In this document: positions 56,563 through 64,000 of the stretch, piece after piece
Position numbering within the stretch: the stretch's first letter is position 1
How the letters are laid out: each line of letters starts with the position of its first letter
DNA from: Flavobacterium faecale
GTDB taxonomy: Bacteria > Bacteroidota > Bacteroidia > Flavobacteriales > Flavobacteriaceae
Assembly (NCBI RefSeq): GCF_003076455.1
Contig: NZ_CP020918.1
Coordinates: forward strand, 4,438,001 to 4,502,000
Reading direction: 5' to 3'
DNA length: 64,000 nucleotides
Translations under genes and position numbers: made by a program
Notes under the pieces: generated by a model
Databases searched by the model: none
The model's input: only the letters and a program-made list of their open reading frames with translations
What the model was told of the DNA's origin: nothing

Positions 56563-58026
56563 TTACTTTTTGATTTTTCGTAACAAACCATCAATAACAC
56601 CATTAATTTCTGGTGAAATGGTGAATTTATAATTGAGATACCAATAAGCGATAGTCACCAAAATCGACTTTAAGGCAATAGCCACTAAAGGATACATTGG
56701 GAATTCCCAAAAGTAAAAAGCAAAAAATAGCCCAGCTGTCAAAAGTATAGACCAGACCGTTTGCTTAGAAAACGGATACAAATCCATACGTTTAACCACA
56801 AACATCAATTTGGCCAAACTATATAAGGTGATCGATAATAAGGTTGCAAAAGCAGAACCCGTGATACCAAAACGTGGAATAAAAAACATATTAAGCACTA
56901 CAGTTAAGAACACTAGAAATAGCCCTAAAAATAAGACCATGCGGTAGTATTTGGAGTTGAAGATAATAGCATTATTATTCCCTAAAATCAGATCAAAATA
57001 CTTTGATAGACCAATCATAAAAACAACTACAATTCCGCCACTGTATGCTTTTGGAACCAATTCATACAATTGATTGATATTTACAAAGATGCACAACATC
57101 ACAAAACCACCCACAACCTGCAAATTGATACTTGTTTTTTTGTACAAACTGTTCAATTCATCATGCTTGTCTTCATGCATTAATTTAGCCGTGATTGGGT
57201 ATACAATTTGGTGCATAGCACGACTAGGCACCGAAATCACCAAAGCAATGTAGGTGGCCACAGAGTAGTAAGCAATATTGTCAATTTTCATGTATTGGTT
57301 TAACATCAATTTGTCTCCATCTAATAGCAAATTGGCCACACTACCCGACAAAATAATGTAAAAAGTATATTCCAAAATCTCTTTGACGTTGTCTGGAATC
57401 ACAAATTGAAAATTTGGTTTTTTTATTCGAAAGGCATATAGCATCGTAATTAGCAGCGCTAAAAAGTACAAACCAGCGGTTACATACACAAATTCTATAG
57501 GAGAAATGTATCCAAAATAAACGGCTATGGTGGCAAAAAATGAAAATATACGTAAGCCAACTTCTTTTATAAAATTACCAAAAACAGAATGCATGTGCAC
57601 GCGTGCCCAAGCATAAAAAATCTCAAAATAGGCCATACAAATACCCACAAACGGAATCAACCAAATGAACTCTTTGACAATGGGGTTTTTCTTGGTAACA
57701 AAATACACAATGGTATCAAAATAAAACAATCCTATCAATCCTAGCGGAATGCATAAAAGTAGCGGAAACAAAACAGTAAACGACATGAAGCGATCACGTT
57801 CCTCCTCCGTTTTATATTGTGAGTAGTACTTGACCAGAGTATTTTGCATACCAATGGCAAACAGTGGCATGATCACATTGGCAGCCGAAAGTACATAATT
57901 GGTCACGGCATAATAGGTGGCTCCCAGAAAAACAGGATATAAGTAGAGCGTATTGATTGCTCCTACTCCAAAACCCAAATACGTAATGATGGTATTCTTT
58001 AACGACTGATTTAATACTATTCCCAT
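56563..58026 (-). CDS. Flippase-like polysaccharide export membrane protein
   Basis: The 487-aa product has about 12-14 membrane helices throughout (ITYLGFGVGAINTLYLYPVF, LVLFLGLFLVFLTVVLNMFF and others), consistent with the MOP/Wzx flippase superfamily that moves lipid-linked sugars across the inner membrane. A neighbouring glycosyltransferase and the YfhO protein lie upstream on the same strand (gaps of 25 and 2 bases), suggesting a surface-polysaccharide or glycoprotein operon. The transported substrate is unknown. Confidence 0.85.
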   Translation of the reverse strand: MGIVLNQSLKNTIITYLGFGVGAINTLYLYPVFLGATYYAVTNYVLSAANVIMPLFAIGMQNTLVKYYSQYKTEEERDRFMSFTVLFPLLLCIPLGLIGLFYFDTIVYFVTKKNPIVKEFIWLIPFVGICMAYFEIFYAWARVHMHSVFGNFIKEVGLRIFSFFATIAVYFGYISPIEFVYVTAGLYFLALLITMLYAFRIKKPNFQFVIPDNVKEILEYTFYIILSGSVANLLLDGDKLMLNQYMKIDNIAYYSVATYIALVISVPSRAMHQIVYPITAKLMHEDKHDELNSLYKKTSINLQVVGGFVMLCIFVNINQLYELVPKAYSGGIVVVFMIGLSKYFDLILGNNNAIIFNSKYYRMVLFLGLFLVFLTVVLNMFFIPRFGITGSAFATLLSITLYSLAKLMFVVKRMDLYPFSKQTVWSILLTAGLFFAFYFWEFPMYPLVAIALKSILVTIAYWYLNYKFTISPEINGVIDGLLRKIKK

Positions 58027-58051
58027 GAAAAAGGTTAGAAATTATGGTTTA

Positions 58052-59386
58052 TTATTGGTTAGAATTCAGCAACGAAGCTAATTCTTTGGTTAGATTTTTT
58101 CTAGAATATTGTTGTAATCCAACCGCATTCGATTGAAGTTTACCTTCCAAATACTGATTATAGAAATCTAGAATTTTATTCTTCAAACGCTCTTTTTCCG
58201 TGTATCGAAAGAAAACGCCTGTGTTTGTACTAGTGATAATTTCGGCAAAATCTGAATCTTCAGGACCAATCGCCACAATCGGACGGTTGGAAACCATGTA
58301 TTCAAAAAGTTTCCCAGGTATGATGCTCTTGGTATCTGCTGAATCAATTTCGATAAGCAACAAAACCTGCGATTTTTTTTGGTGCGCAATGGCTTCCTCA
58401 TGTGATATGTACCCCAAATTATTCAAATAAGAATCTAATTTGTAACTTGAAATAGTTTCTAAAACCTCTTGACTGACTGCTCCAATAAGTTTAATCTCTA
58501 AATGCGACTTAAAATTTGGTACCTCAGCAAGAATTTCAACCAAACTCTCCCACAAAATCGCTGGATTGCGCTCTGACAAAAAAGAACCAATATGCGCCAA
58601 AGTGAAGGCGATATCCAACTTTTGATTTCCAACCGCTTCATTATCGTAACCGTTGGTTATCACTTTAATTGGTTTTGTAGTAATCGCTTGAAATTCCGTT
58701 TTGGTTGTTTTACTAGTAACAATTATAGTGTCAGCAGCATTTAAAACTTGGTATTCTAATTTCTTATGTTTTTTAGCCGCATAAGTAGACAATCTTAACG
58801 ATTTGTGGTATCCAATAGTAGTCCATGGATCGCGGAAATCTGCAAACCATTTTACCCCTAATTTTTTTTGCAGCTGTAGCCCAATCAGGTGTAAACTGTG
58901 TGGAGGTCCAGAGGTTATAATGGTTTTAATAGAATGTTCTGCAATATACTGTTCCAAAAAAGTAACCGAAGGCTTTACCCAATATTTTCGAGCATCTGGA
59001 ATAAAAAGATTCCCTCGTATCCACAAGAAAACTTTATCCAAAAAGCTTTGCTTCTTTTTATTCGGAATAATTCCGGAGCTAATTTTTTTGGTTTTATTTT
59101 TCGAAAAAAAAGAGGCCAATTGATAAGGTTCGAAAATAGGTTGTTTTATGACCGTTACATTATCTGAAACCTCAGCAACCAACTTGTTGTCTACGATTGG
59201 ATAGGTAGGATTCTCAGGCACATATACAATAGGTTGAAAACCAAAATCAGGTAAATATTTAGCAAACTTCAACCATCGTTGTACACCTGGACCTCCTGCT
59301 GGTGGCCAATAATAGGTAATAATTAAAACTTTTGAATCACTAGGCTTTAAAGGGTCATTTGATTCAGTACGGATTTTATTCTCCAT
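58052..59386 (-). CDS. Glycosyltransferase family 4 protein
   Basis: The 444-aa product has GT-B features: the N-terminal TYYWPPAGGPGVQRWLKFAK motif near residue 26, ITSGPPHSLHLIG, and a C-terminal donor-binding part (FTLAHIGSFLSERNP, PGKLFEYMVSNRPIVAIG with the EYM motif). GT4 enzymes transfer sugars with retention, usually onto lipid-linked intermediates. It lies 2 bases downstream of the YfhO gene and 25 upstream of the flippase. Donor and acceptor cannot be told. Confidence 0.88.
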   Translation of the reverse strand: MENKIRTESNDPLKPSDSKVLIITYYWPPAGGPGVQRWLKFAKYLPDFGFQPIVYVPENPTYPIVDNKLVAEVSDNVTVIKQPIFEPYQLASFFSKNKTKKISSGIIPNKKKQSFLDKVFLWIRGNLFIPDARKYWVKPSVTFLEQYIAEHSIKTIITSGPPHSLHLIGLQLQKKLGVKWFADFRDPWTTIGYHKSLRLSTYAAKKHKKLEYQVLNAADTIIVTSKTTKTEFQAITTKPIKVITNGYDNEAVGNQKLDIAFTLAHIGSFLSERNPAILWESLVEILAEVPNFKSHLEIKLIGAVSQEVLETISSYKLDSYLNNLGYISHEEAIAHQKKSQVLLLIEIDSADTKSIIPGKLFEYMVSNRPIVAIGPEDSDFAEIITSTNTGVFFRYTEKERLKNKILDFYNQYLEGKLQSNAVGLQQYSRKNLTKELASLLNSNQ

Positions 59387-59388
59387 AA

Positions 59389-61833
59389 TTACTGTTCAAG
59401 ACCATTGCTATTGGCTAGATTTTTTTTTCTTTCGATATAAATTCCGCCAATCAATAATAGTAAGATTACACCACAACTAGCCAAGGTAATTGCACTACCA
59501 GTTTTTATAACTTGAGGCTCAAATTTGAACTCAATTGTGTGTTTCCCTGGAGGCACCATCATAGCTCTTAATACATAATCTACAGGAAAATGATTGGTTA
59601 ATTCGCCGTCAACATAAGCATTCCAACCTTTTTCATAATAAATTTCAGAGAATACAGCTAGACCTTCATTTTTAGTTTCAGCGGTATATTTCAAATAATT
59701 CGGCTTATAAACGTTCAACTGAATAGTTCCTGTAGTATCTAAATTTCGTTTTAAACGAGCGTTTTTAAATTTATCACCATACATCTGCATATTGAAAACG
59801 GCAGCTATTTTTGTATTTAATTGGTCCAAAGTCCTCATTTCGTCATTGGCCTTGTTCACCAACTTCAAATCATGTACAAACCAAGCATTCCCGTTTGCAT
59901 TAGGGTTACTTGTTGGAAACTCTTTTCCTTCTTTATCCGTTTGAATCACATATTTGACGTTCAACATATTCAAGACTTGCATGTTGTTTTTTGAAATTTG
60001 ATAATCAAAAAGCTGTTGCATTCTTCTTGGTTTAGCCGCGTGATAACCACCAATTGATTTGTGAAAATAAGATGATCGTGCACTTGAGAAATTCCCGTTA
60101 ACTTCAAAAACACGATAATGAGACGTATCTTTTAAAATTTCTGCATCAGACGGTGTTTCTTGAAAAGGCACTGCCACTTCACGACCGCTTACAAAATCTT
60201 TGGCAGCCACATATCTTTTGTCAACAAAAAACAAATCAGATACCATGAACAAACCTACCAAAATTATTGCTGTATTTTGTGCTAATTTATTTTTTATCAC
60301 TAACCATAATGCACCCGCAACCAAAAGTATAAAAAATGTAGAACGCAATAGATCGGCGCTATACAAACTTTTTCGATCTATTTTCAAAGCATCTACAAAA
60401 TCAGGTCCATAAGATTCCATGAAGTAGGCGTCGCTTCCTCCTGAAAATTGAAATAAACCTTTGCACAAGAATAAAATAACCACTAAACCAATTCCGACAG
60501 CAGTAGTTCTAATCAATCCCTTTTGTTGTTGTGTTTTATCTGATGTGAAAAACGATTGTAATCCCATGACAGCCAAAACCGGAAAGCATAGCTCCAATAA
60601 TACTTGTATCGAAGAAACTGCTCTAAACTTATTGTACAAAGGCACAATGTCTATAAAGAAATCTGTCAATGCTGGAAAGTTTTTCCCCCATGACAATAAT
60701 AAAGCTACAATAGCACCCGATAAAAAGACATATTTAATTTTTCTTTCGTCAATAAACAAAGCCAAAGCAGCCAAAAAGAAAACAACTACACCTATATATG
60801 CAGGCGCGGCTACAATAGGCTGATCTCCCCAATAGGTGGGCATGCCTGAAACAAAGTCAGCTGCTTGTGCATCGGGCACTCCCTTGCTAATCATGAACTG
60901 ATACATATTACTATCCGTCCCTACGTTTTCACTATTTGAACCACCAAATAATCTTGGCACAACCAAATTTAAACTTTCGGCAACGCCATAACTATATTCT
61001 GTAATGTAATCTCGTGAAAGAGCGCTTGAACTATTGTTTAATGAACCATCAGGATTGTATGTTAATTCACTTTTTCCTCTAGTGCTAAAGTTGGCATACT
61101 CTGCTGTTGCCATCAAGTTGGTTGCATTGGCACCAATAGCCAAAATACCCGCTATCACCAAAACACCAAATGATTGCAATAATGGCTTGAATTCTTTGCG
61201 CTTTATTCCTAAATAGGCGTAGTAGCCAGATACAATCAAAACCAAAATCAGTAAATAATACGTCATTTGAAAGTGATTTGCGTTTATTTCTAAGGCTGCT
61301 GCAAATAAGGTAAGGAGGCCTCCAACCACATAACGTCGTTGAAAAACCATTAAAATTCCAGCAATTACGAGTGGCATGTATCCTATCGCATGTGCTTTGG
61401 CATTGTGGCCAACACCGAGAATAATAATTAAATAAGTAGAAAAACCGAAAGCAATAGATCCAAAGAAAGCTTTTAGCGGATCTACTTTCAATACCAGCAT
61501 AAGCCCATAAAAACCAAGGAAATATAAAAATAAATAATCGGCTGGACGAGGTAAAAACCGAATAGCATCATCCAATGCGCCTATGTAATCGTGAGGATAT
61601 TTGGCACCCAACTGATACGTTGGCATACCACCAAAAGCTCCGTCAGTCCAATACGGCTCCGTATGATCTGTAGCTCTAAAATCATTTTGCTCTTTGGCCA
61701 TACCCGTATATTGAGCAATATCTGACTGAAAGATCTGTTTACCTTGTAATACAGGATAAAAATAAACTAGAGAAACCAAAATGAAACCAAAAATGGCAAG
61801 AGCGTGCGGATAAAACTTCTGTATAATTTTCAA
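59389..61833 (-). CDS. YfhO family membrane protein
   Basis: The 814-aa product has many membrane helices in the first two-thirds (LAIFGFILVSLVYFYPVL, YLFLYFLGFYGLMLVL, and others) and a soluble C-terminal region (about 600-770) with EIYYEKGWNAYVDGE and VPPGKHTIEFKFEP, then a final helix. This is the YfhO pattern; Gram-positive members help glycosylate teichoic acids, and Bacteroidetes members are uncharacterised. First gene of a three-gene minus-strand set with the glycosyltransferase and flippase. Confidence 0.9.
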   Translation of the reverse strand: MKIIQKFYPHALAIFGFILVSLVYFYPVLQGKQIFQSDIAQYTGMAKEQNDFRATDHTEPYWTDGAFGGMPTYQLGAKYPHDYIGALDDAIRFLPRPADYLFLYFLGFYGLMLVLKVDPLKAFFGSIAFGFSTYLIIILGVGHNAKAHAIGYMPLVIAGILMVFQRRYVVGGLLTLFAAALEINANHFQMTYYLLILVLIVSGYYAYLGIKRKEFKPLLQSFGVLVIAGILAIGANATNLMATAEYANFSTRGKSELTYNPDGSLNNSSSALSRDYITEYSYGVAESLNLVVPRLFGGSNSENVGTDSNMYQFMISKGVPDAQAADFVSGMPTYWGDQPIVAAPAYIGVVVFFLAALALFIDERKIKYVFLSGAIVALLLSWGKNFPALTDFFIDIVPLYNKFRAVSSIQVLLELCFPVLAVMGLQSFFTSDKTQQQKGLIRTTAVGIGLVVILFLCKGLFQFSGGSDAYFMESYGPDFVDALKIDRKSLYSADLLRSTFFILLVAGALWLVIKNKLAQNTAIILVGLFMVSDLFFVDKRYVAAKDFVSGREVAVPFQETPSDAEILKDTSHYRVFEVNGNFSSARSSYFHKSIGGYHAAKPRRMQQLFDYQISKNNMQVLNMLNVKYVIQTDKEGKEFPTSNPNANGNAWFVHDLKLVNKANDEMRTLDQLNTKIAAVFNMQMYGDKFKNARLKRNLDTTGTIQLNVYKPNYLKYTAETKNEGLAVFSEIYYEKGWNAYVDGELTNHFPVDYVLRAMMVPPGKHTIEFKFEPQVIKTGSAITLASCGVILLLLIGGIYIERKKNLANSNGLEQ

Positions 61834-61881
61834 TGTTCGAGCGTATTTATATAGGGTTAATTCGAAATATTTGAGGCAAAT

Positions 61882-62163
61882 TTAATCTATTTCTTCATAA
61901 TCCACATAATCACCTACTTTTTTAGTTTCCTTAGGATTTTTGGACTGTGTAGGTTGGTAGTATATATCGTTACTAGATTGCGTTTTATTCCACGAATTAT
62001 CCTGAGCATTTTGGCGCTGTTGGTCAAAATTTGAACCTGCTTTTTCTACTACTTTCTTTAATACAAGTGGTAAAAACAACTTTACCAAAAATCTAAAAAC
62101 ATAGTAAAAAGCAATTATATATAGTAGGGTTCTAAAAAAACCTGCAAAAGAAGCTGTTTCCAT
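61882..62163 (-). CDS. DUF4834 family small membrane protein
   Basis: The 93-aa product has an N-terminal amphipathic/membrane stretch (FFRTLLYIIAFYYVFRFLVK), a basic middle and an acidic, polar C-terminal tail (GDYVDYEEID). This is the layout of DUF4834, common in Bacteroidetes; function is unknown. It lies 48 bases upstream of the YfhO gene and may share its transcript. Confidence 0.8.
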   Translation of the reverse strand: METASFAGFFRTLLYIIAFYYVFRFLVKLFLPLVLKKVVEKAGSNFDQQRQNAQDNSWNKTQSSNDIYYQPTQSKNPKETKKVGDYVDYEEID

Positions 62164-62288
62164 AATTCATTGATTTTAGACAAAATTAGCAAATCCTACT
62201 GTCAAAATTAAACTATCTGCCTTAAATTAATGATAAAATATAGTACATTTGGACAGCGCAATGCTTGTAAACACTTAAAAACAACACT

Positions 62289-63242
62289 ATGCACCAGTTC
62301 AAAATTGCTATTTTACTTGCTTTTTTAATGGCTCCTTTAGTTCATTACGGACAATACACAGACGAAATCAACTCCAACAGACCCGGAAAGTCCATGTCGG
62401 CTTTTTCCGTAGGAAAGTCAATTTTTCAAGTAGAATCTGGTATATATGGTATCAAAGAAAACCATAGTTTACTAAATTATGATGCCAATGGTTTTGGGCT
62501 CGACCTAACCTTACGCTACGGAGCAATAGTGGAGCAATTGGAATTTATTGGAGAATTGCAGTATCAAAATGAAAACTTTGTACAGCAAACTATTAGCACC
62601 AACAGATCTGCTTTGAAGCAAACCGTTTTTGGAGCGAAATATCTAATTTATGACCCCTTTAAAAACTACCAGAAAAAAGTAAATATTTACAGTTGGAAAG
62701 CCAATCGAGGATTTGACTGGCACCAAATGATTCCTGCGGTCTCTATATTTGCAGGAGCTAATTTTACTTTTTCGAATAATCCTTACTCGTTTTCTCCTGA
62801 GCCCAGTATTTCGCCAAAAATCATGTTTATTACACAAAACCATTTTGGAGATGGCCGTTGGGTTTTTGTAACCAATGTAATAGCAGATTATCTAACAACC
62901 GAGTACCCCAGCTACGGTTATGTATTAACTTTGACGCGTGGTTTTAACAAACAATGGTCTGGTTTTATCGAAAATCAAGGATATAAGAGCGACTTTTATA
63001 GCGATGCCATTGTACGAGGTGGTGCCGCTTACTTATTCGGAAAAAATATACAAATCGATGCTTCTATCAGTTCTAGTCTCAAAACTACCCCTTCTATATT
63101 GTATGGTGGAGTAGGTTTTTCATGGAGATATGATGGAAATTATAAAGAAGTACATATGAAATTAGATAAAAAAGGCGGATCGAAATCAGAAAAAAAGGCG
63201 ACCAAAAAAGCAGCCAAAAAATCAAAAAAAGCCAAAATTTAA
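62289..63242 (+). CDS. Outer-membrane transporter-like beta-barrel protein
   Basis: The 317-aa product has a signal peptide (LLAFLMAPLVHYGQ), then INSNRPGKSMSAFSVGKSIFQVESG, a start often seen in the phenol-degradation/MetA-type transporter group. It continues with barrel-like alternating strands. A lysine- and alanine-rich tail (KKAAKKSKKAK) is unusual after a barrel. Substrate unknown. Its stop lies 18 bases before the next gene. Confidence 0.75.
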   Translation: MHQFKIAILLAFLMAPLVHYGQYTDEINSNRPGKSMSAFSVGKSIFQVESGIYGIKENHSLLNYDANGFGLDLTLRYGAIVEQLEFIGELQYQNENFVQQTISTNRSALKQTVFGAKYLIYDPFKNYQKKVNIYSWKANRGFDWHQMIPAVSIFAGANFTFSNNPYSFSPEPSISPKIMFITQNHFGDGRWVFVTNVIADYLTTEYPSYGYVLTLTRGFNKQWSGFIENQGYKSDFYSDAIVRGGAAYLFGKNIQIDASISSSLKTTPSILYGGVGFSWRYDGNYKEVHMKLDKKGGSKSEKKATKKAAKKSKKAKI

Positions 63243-63260
63243 ATAAATTACAGTCAATAC

Positions 63261-64000
63261 ATGATTACTATACAAGAAGTAAAAACTAAAAAAGAATTAA
63301 CTGCTTATATTAAATTCCCTTTCGAATTATACAAAGACAATGAATTTTGGGTACCTCCAATCATTGCTGACGAATTGGAAACGTTTGACAAAACCAAAAA
63401 TCCAGCATTTGAAAATGCAGAGGCCTACTATTATGTTGCTCTAAAAAACAATAAAATTGTCGGTCGTATTGCTGCTATCATCAATTGGGAAGAAGTAAAC
63501 AATCAGCACAAGAACAAGGTTCGTTTTGGCTGGTTTGATGTTATTAATGACATTGAAGTAACCAAGTTGTTATTAGAAAAAGTGTATGAATTAGGTCGAA
63601 AAAACAAATTGGAATACGTTGAAGGACCTATGGGTTTTTCTAATCTTGACAAAGTTGGCGTACTAACGGAAGGTTTTGATCAAATGGGGACCATGGTTAC
63701 CTGGTACAATCACCCGTATTATGCAACTCACTTTGAAAAATTGGGGTTTGTAATGGAAAAGGAATATATAGAAAGTAAATTTCCTTTCGAAAATGTAAAA
63801 TTAGAATACTTTGACAAAGCCCAAGAACTCATCAAAAGAAGGTATCAATTAAAGGAATTAAACTTCAAGAAAACTAAAGACGTTTTGCCTTATGTTGACA
63901 AAATGTTTGATTTATTCAACGCTTCTTATGCCAATTTATCCTCGTTTGTAGCTATTACAGACGTTCAAAAAGAATATTTCAAGAAAAAATACATCAGTTT
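63261..64000 (+). CDS. Conserved GNAT-like protein, 3' end cut
   Basis: The frame starts at ATG 63261 (MITIQEVKTKKELTAYIKFP) and is open to the right edge, giving about 246 residues. Features: FWVPPIIADE, YYVALKNNKIVGRIAAIIN, where the strand-turn is GNAT-like, and EGPMGFSNLDKVGVL. Similar Bacteroidetes proteins are sometimes called GTP cyclohydrolase, which the sequence does not support. It is probably cotranscribed with the barrel protein just upstream. Confidence 0.75.
   Translation, partial: MITIQEVKTKKELTAYIKFPFELYKDNEFWVPPIIADELETFDKTKNPAFENAEAYYYVALKNNKIVGRIAAIINWEEVNNQHKNKVRFGWFDVINDIEVTKLLLEKVYELGRKNKLEYVEGPMGFSNLDKVGVLTEGFDQMGTMVTWYNHPYYATHFEKLGFVMEKEYIESKFPFENVKLEYFDKAQELIKRRYQLKELNFKKTKDVLPYVDKMFDLFNASYANLSSFVAITDVQKEYFKKKYIS

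Overview
The window looks like a chromosomal segment of a Flavobacterium-like member of the Bacteroidetes. The signs are four SusC/SusD systems' worth of genes (three SusC/SusD pairs), many Bac-type lipoprotein signals, candidate promoters of the TAnnTTTG type, low GC, and genus-typical proteins (BatA/two-anchor protein, DUF4834, YfhO, ASPIC/UnbV lipoprotein). No rRNA, tRNA or CRISPR array was seen.

Layout. 1-5534: a secreted lactonase (cut by the left edge) divergent from a co-directional run of BatA/vWA protein, a dihydroorotase-like protein lacking metal ligands, a small membrane protein and an alpha/beta hydrolase. 5535-15831: an accessory region with a RAYT transposase bounded by inverted hairpin repeats, an internally deleted copy of the same element, an orphan antitoxin-like gene, an Apea-like HEPN protein, a thioredoxin-fold SPATA20-type lipoprotein, a GNAT enzyme, small membrane proteins and a TIR-domain protein. 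Two copies of a roughly 220-nt structured repeat sit about 100 bp upstream of the HEPN and TIR genes. 15832-28772: two SusC/SusD pairs around a large FG-GAP/ASPIC-UnbV lipoprotein, with no recognisable degradative enzyme. 29178-35449: housekeeping and unknown genes (MBL-fold hydrolase, bcp, nth without an iron-sulfur cluster motif, a possible LAS-type peptidase with a lipoprotein partner, a 47-aa protein). 35450-51372: an ECF sigma factor, then a beta-1,3-glucan (laminarin-type) utilization locus: GH16, GH3, GH16, PKD lipoprotein, SusD, SusC and a Y_Y_Y/LuxR-HTH sensor-regulator. Its SusC is split by an IS630-family insertion. 51575-64000: uvrA with an HAD phosphatase, an SDR/DUF2867 protein, a flippase, a glycosyltransferase, a YfhO membrane protein, DUF4834, an outer-membrane protein and an unknown protein cut by the right edge.

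The most interesting signal is the structured repeat family. The copies at 8741-8958 and 15589-15811 share a hairpin with a compensatory base change and both end in a terminator-like hairpin. More distant relatives, with the same core but a different variable arm, lie at 12790-12896 (minus strand) and 34357-34500. These look like a family of non-coding RNAs or mobile structured elements. Their placement next to HEPN and TIR genes may be functional or may only mark a hotspot. All function calls come from reading the sequence alone; no searches were run.
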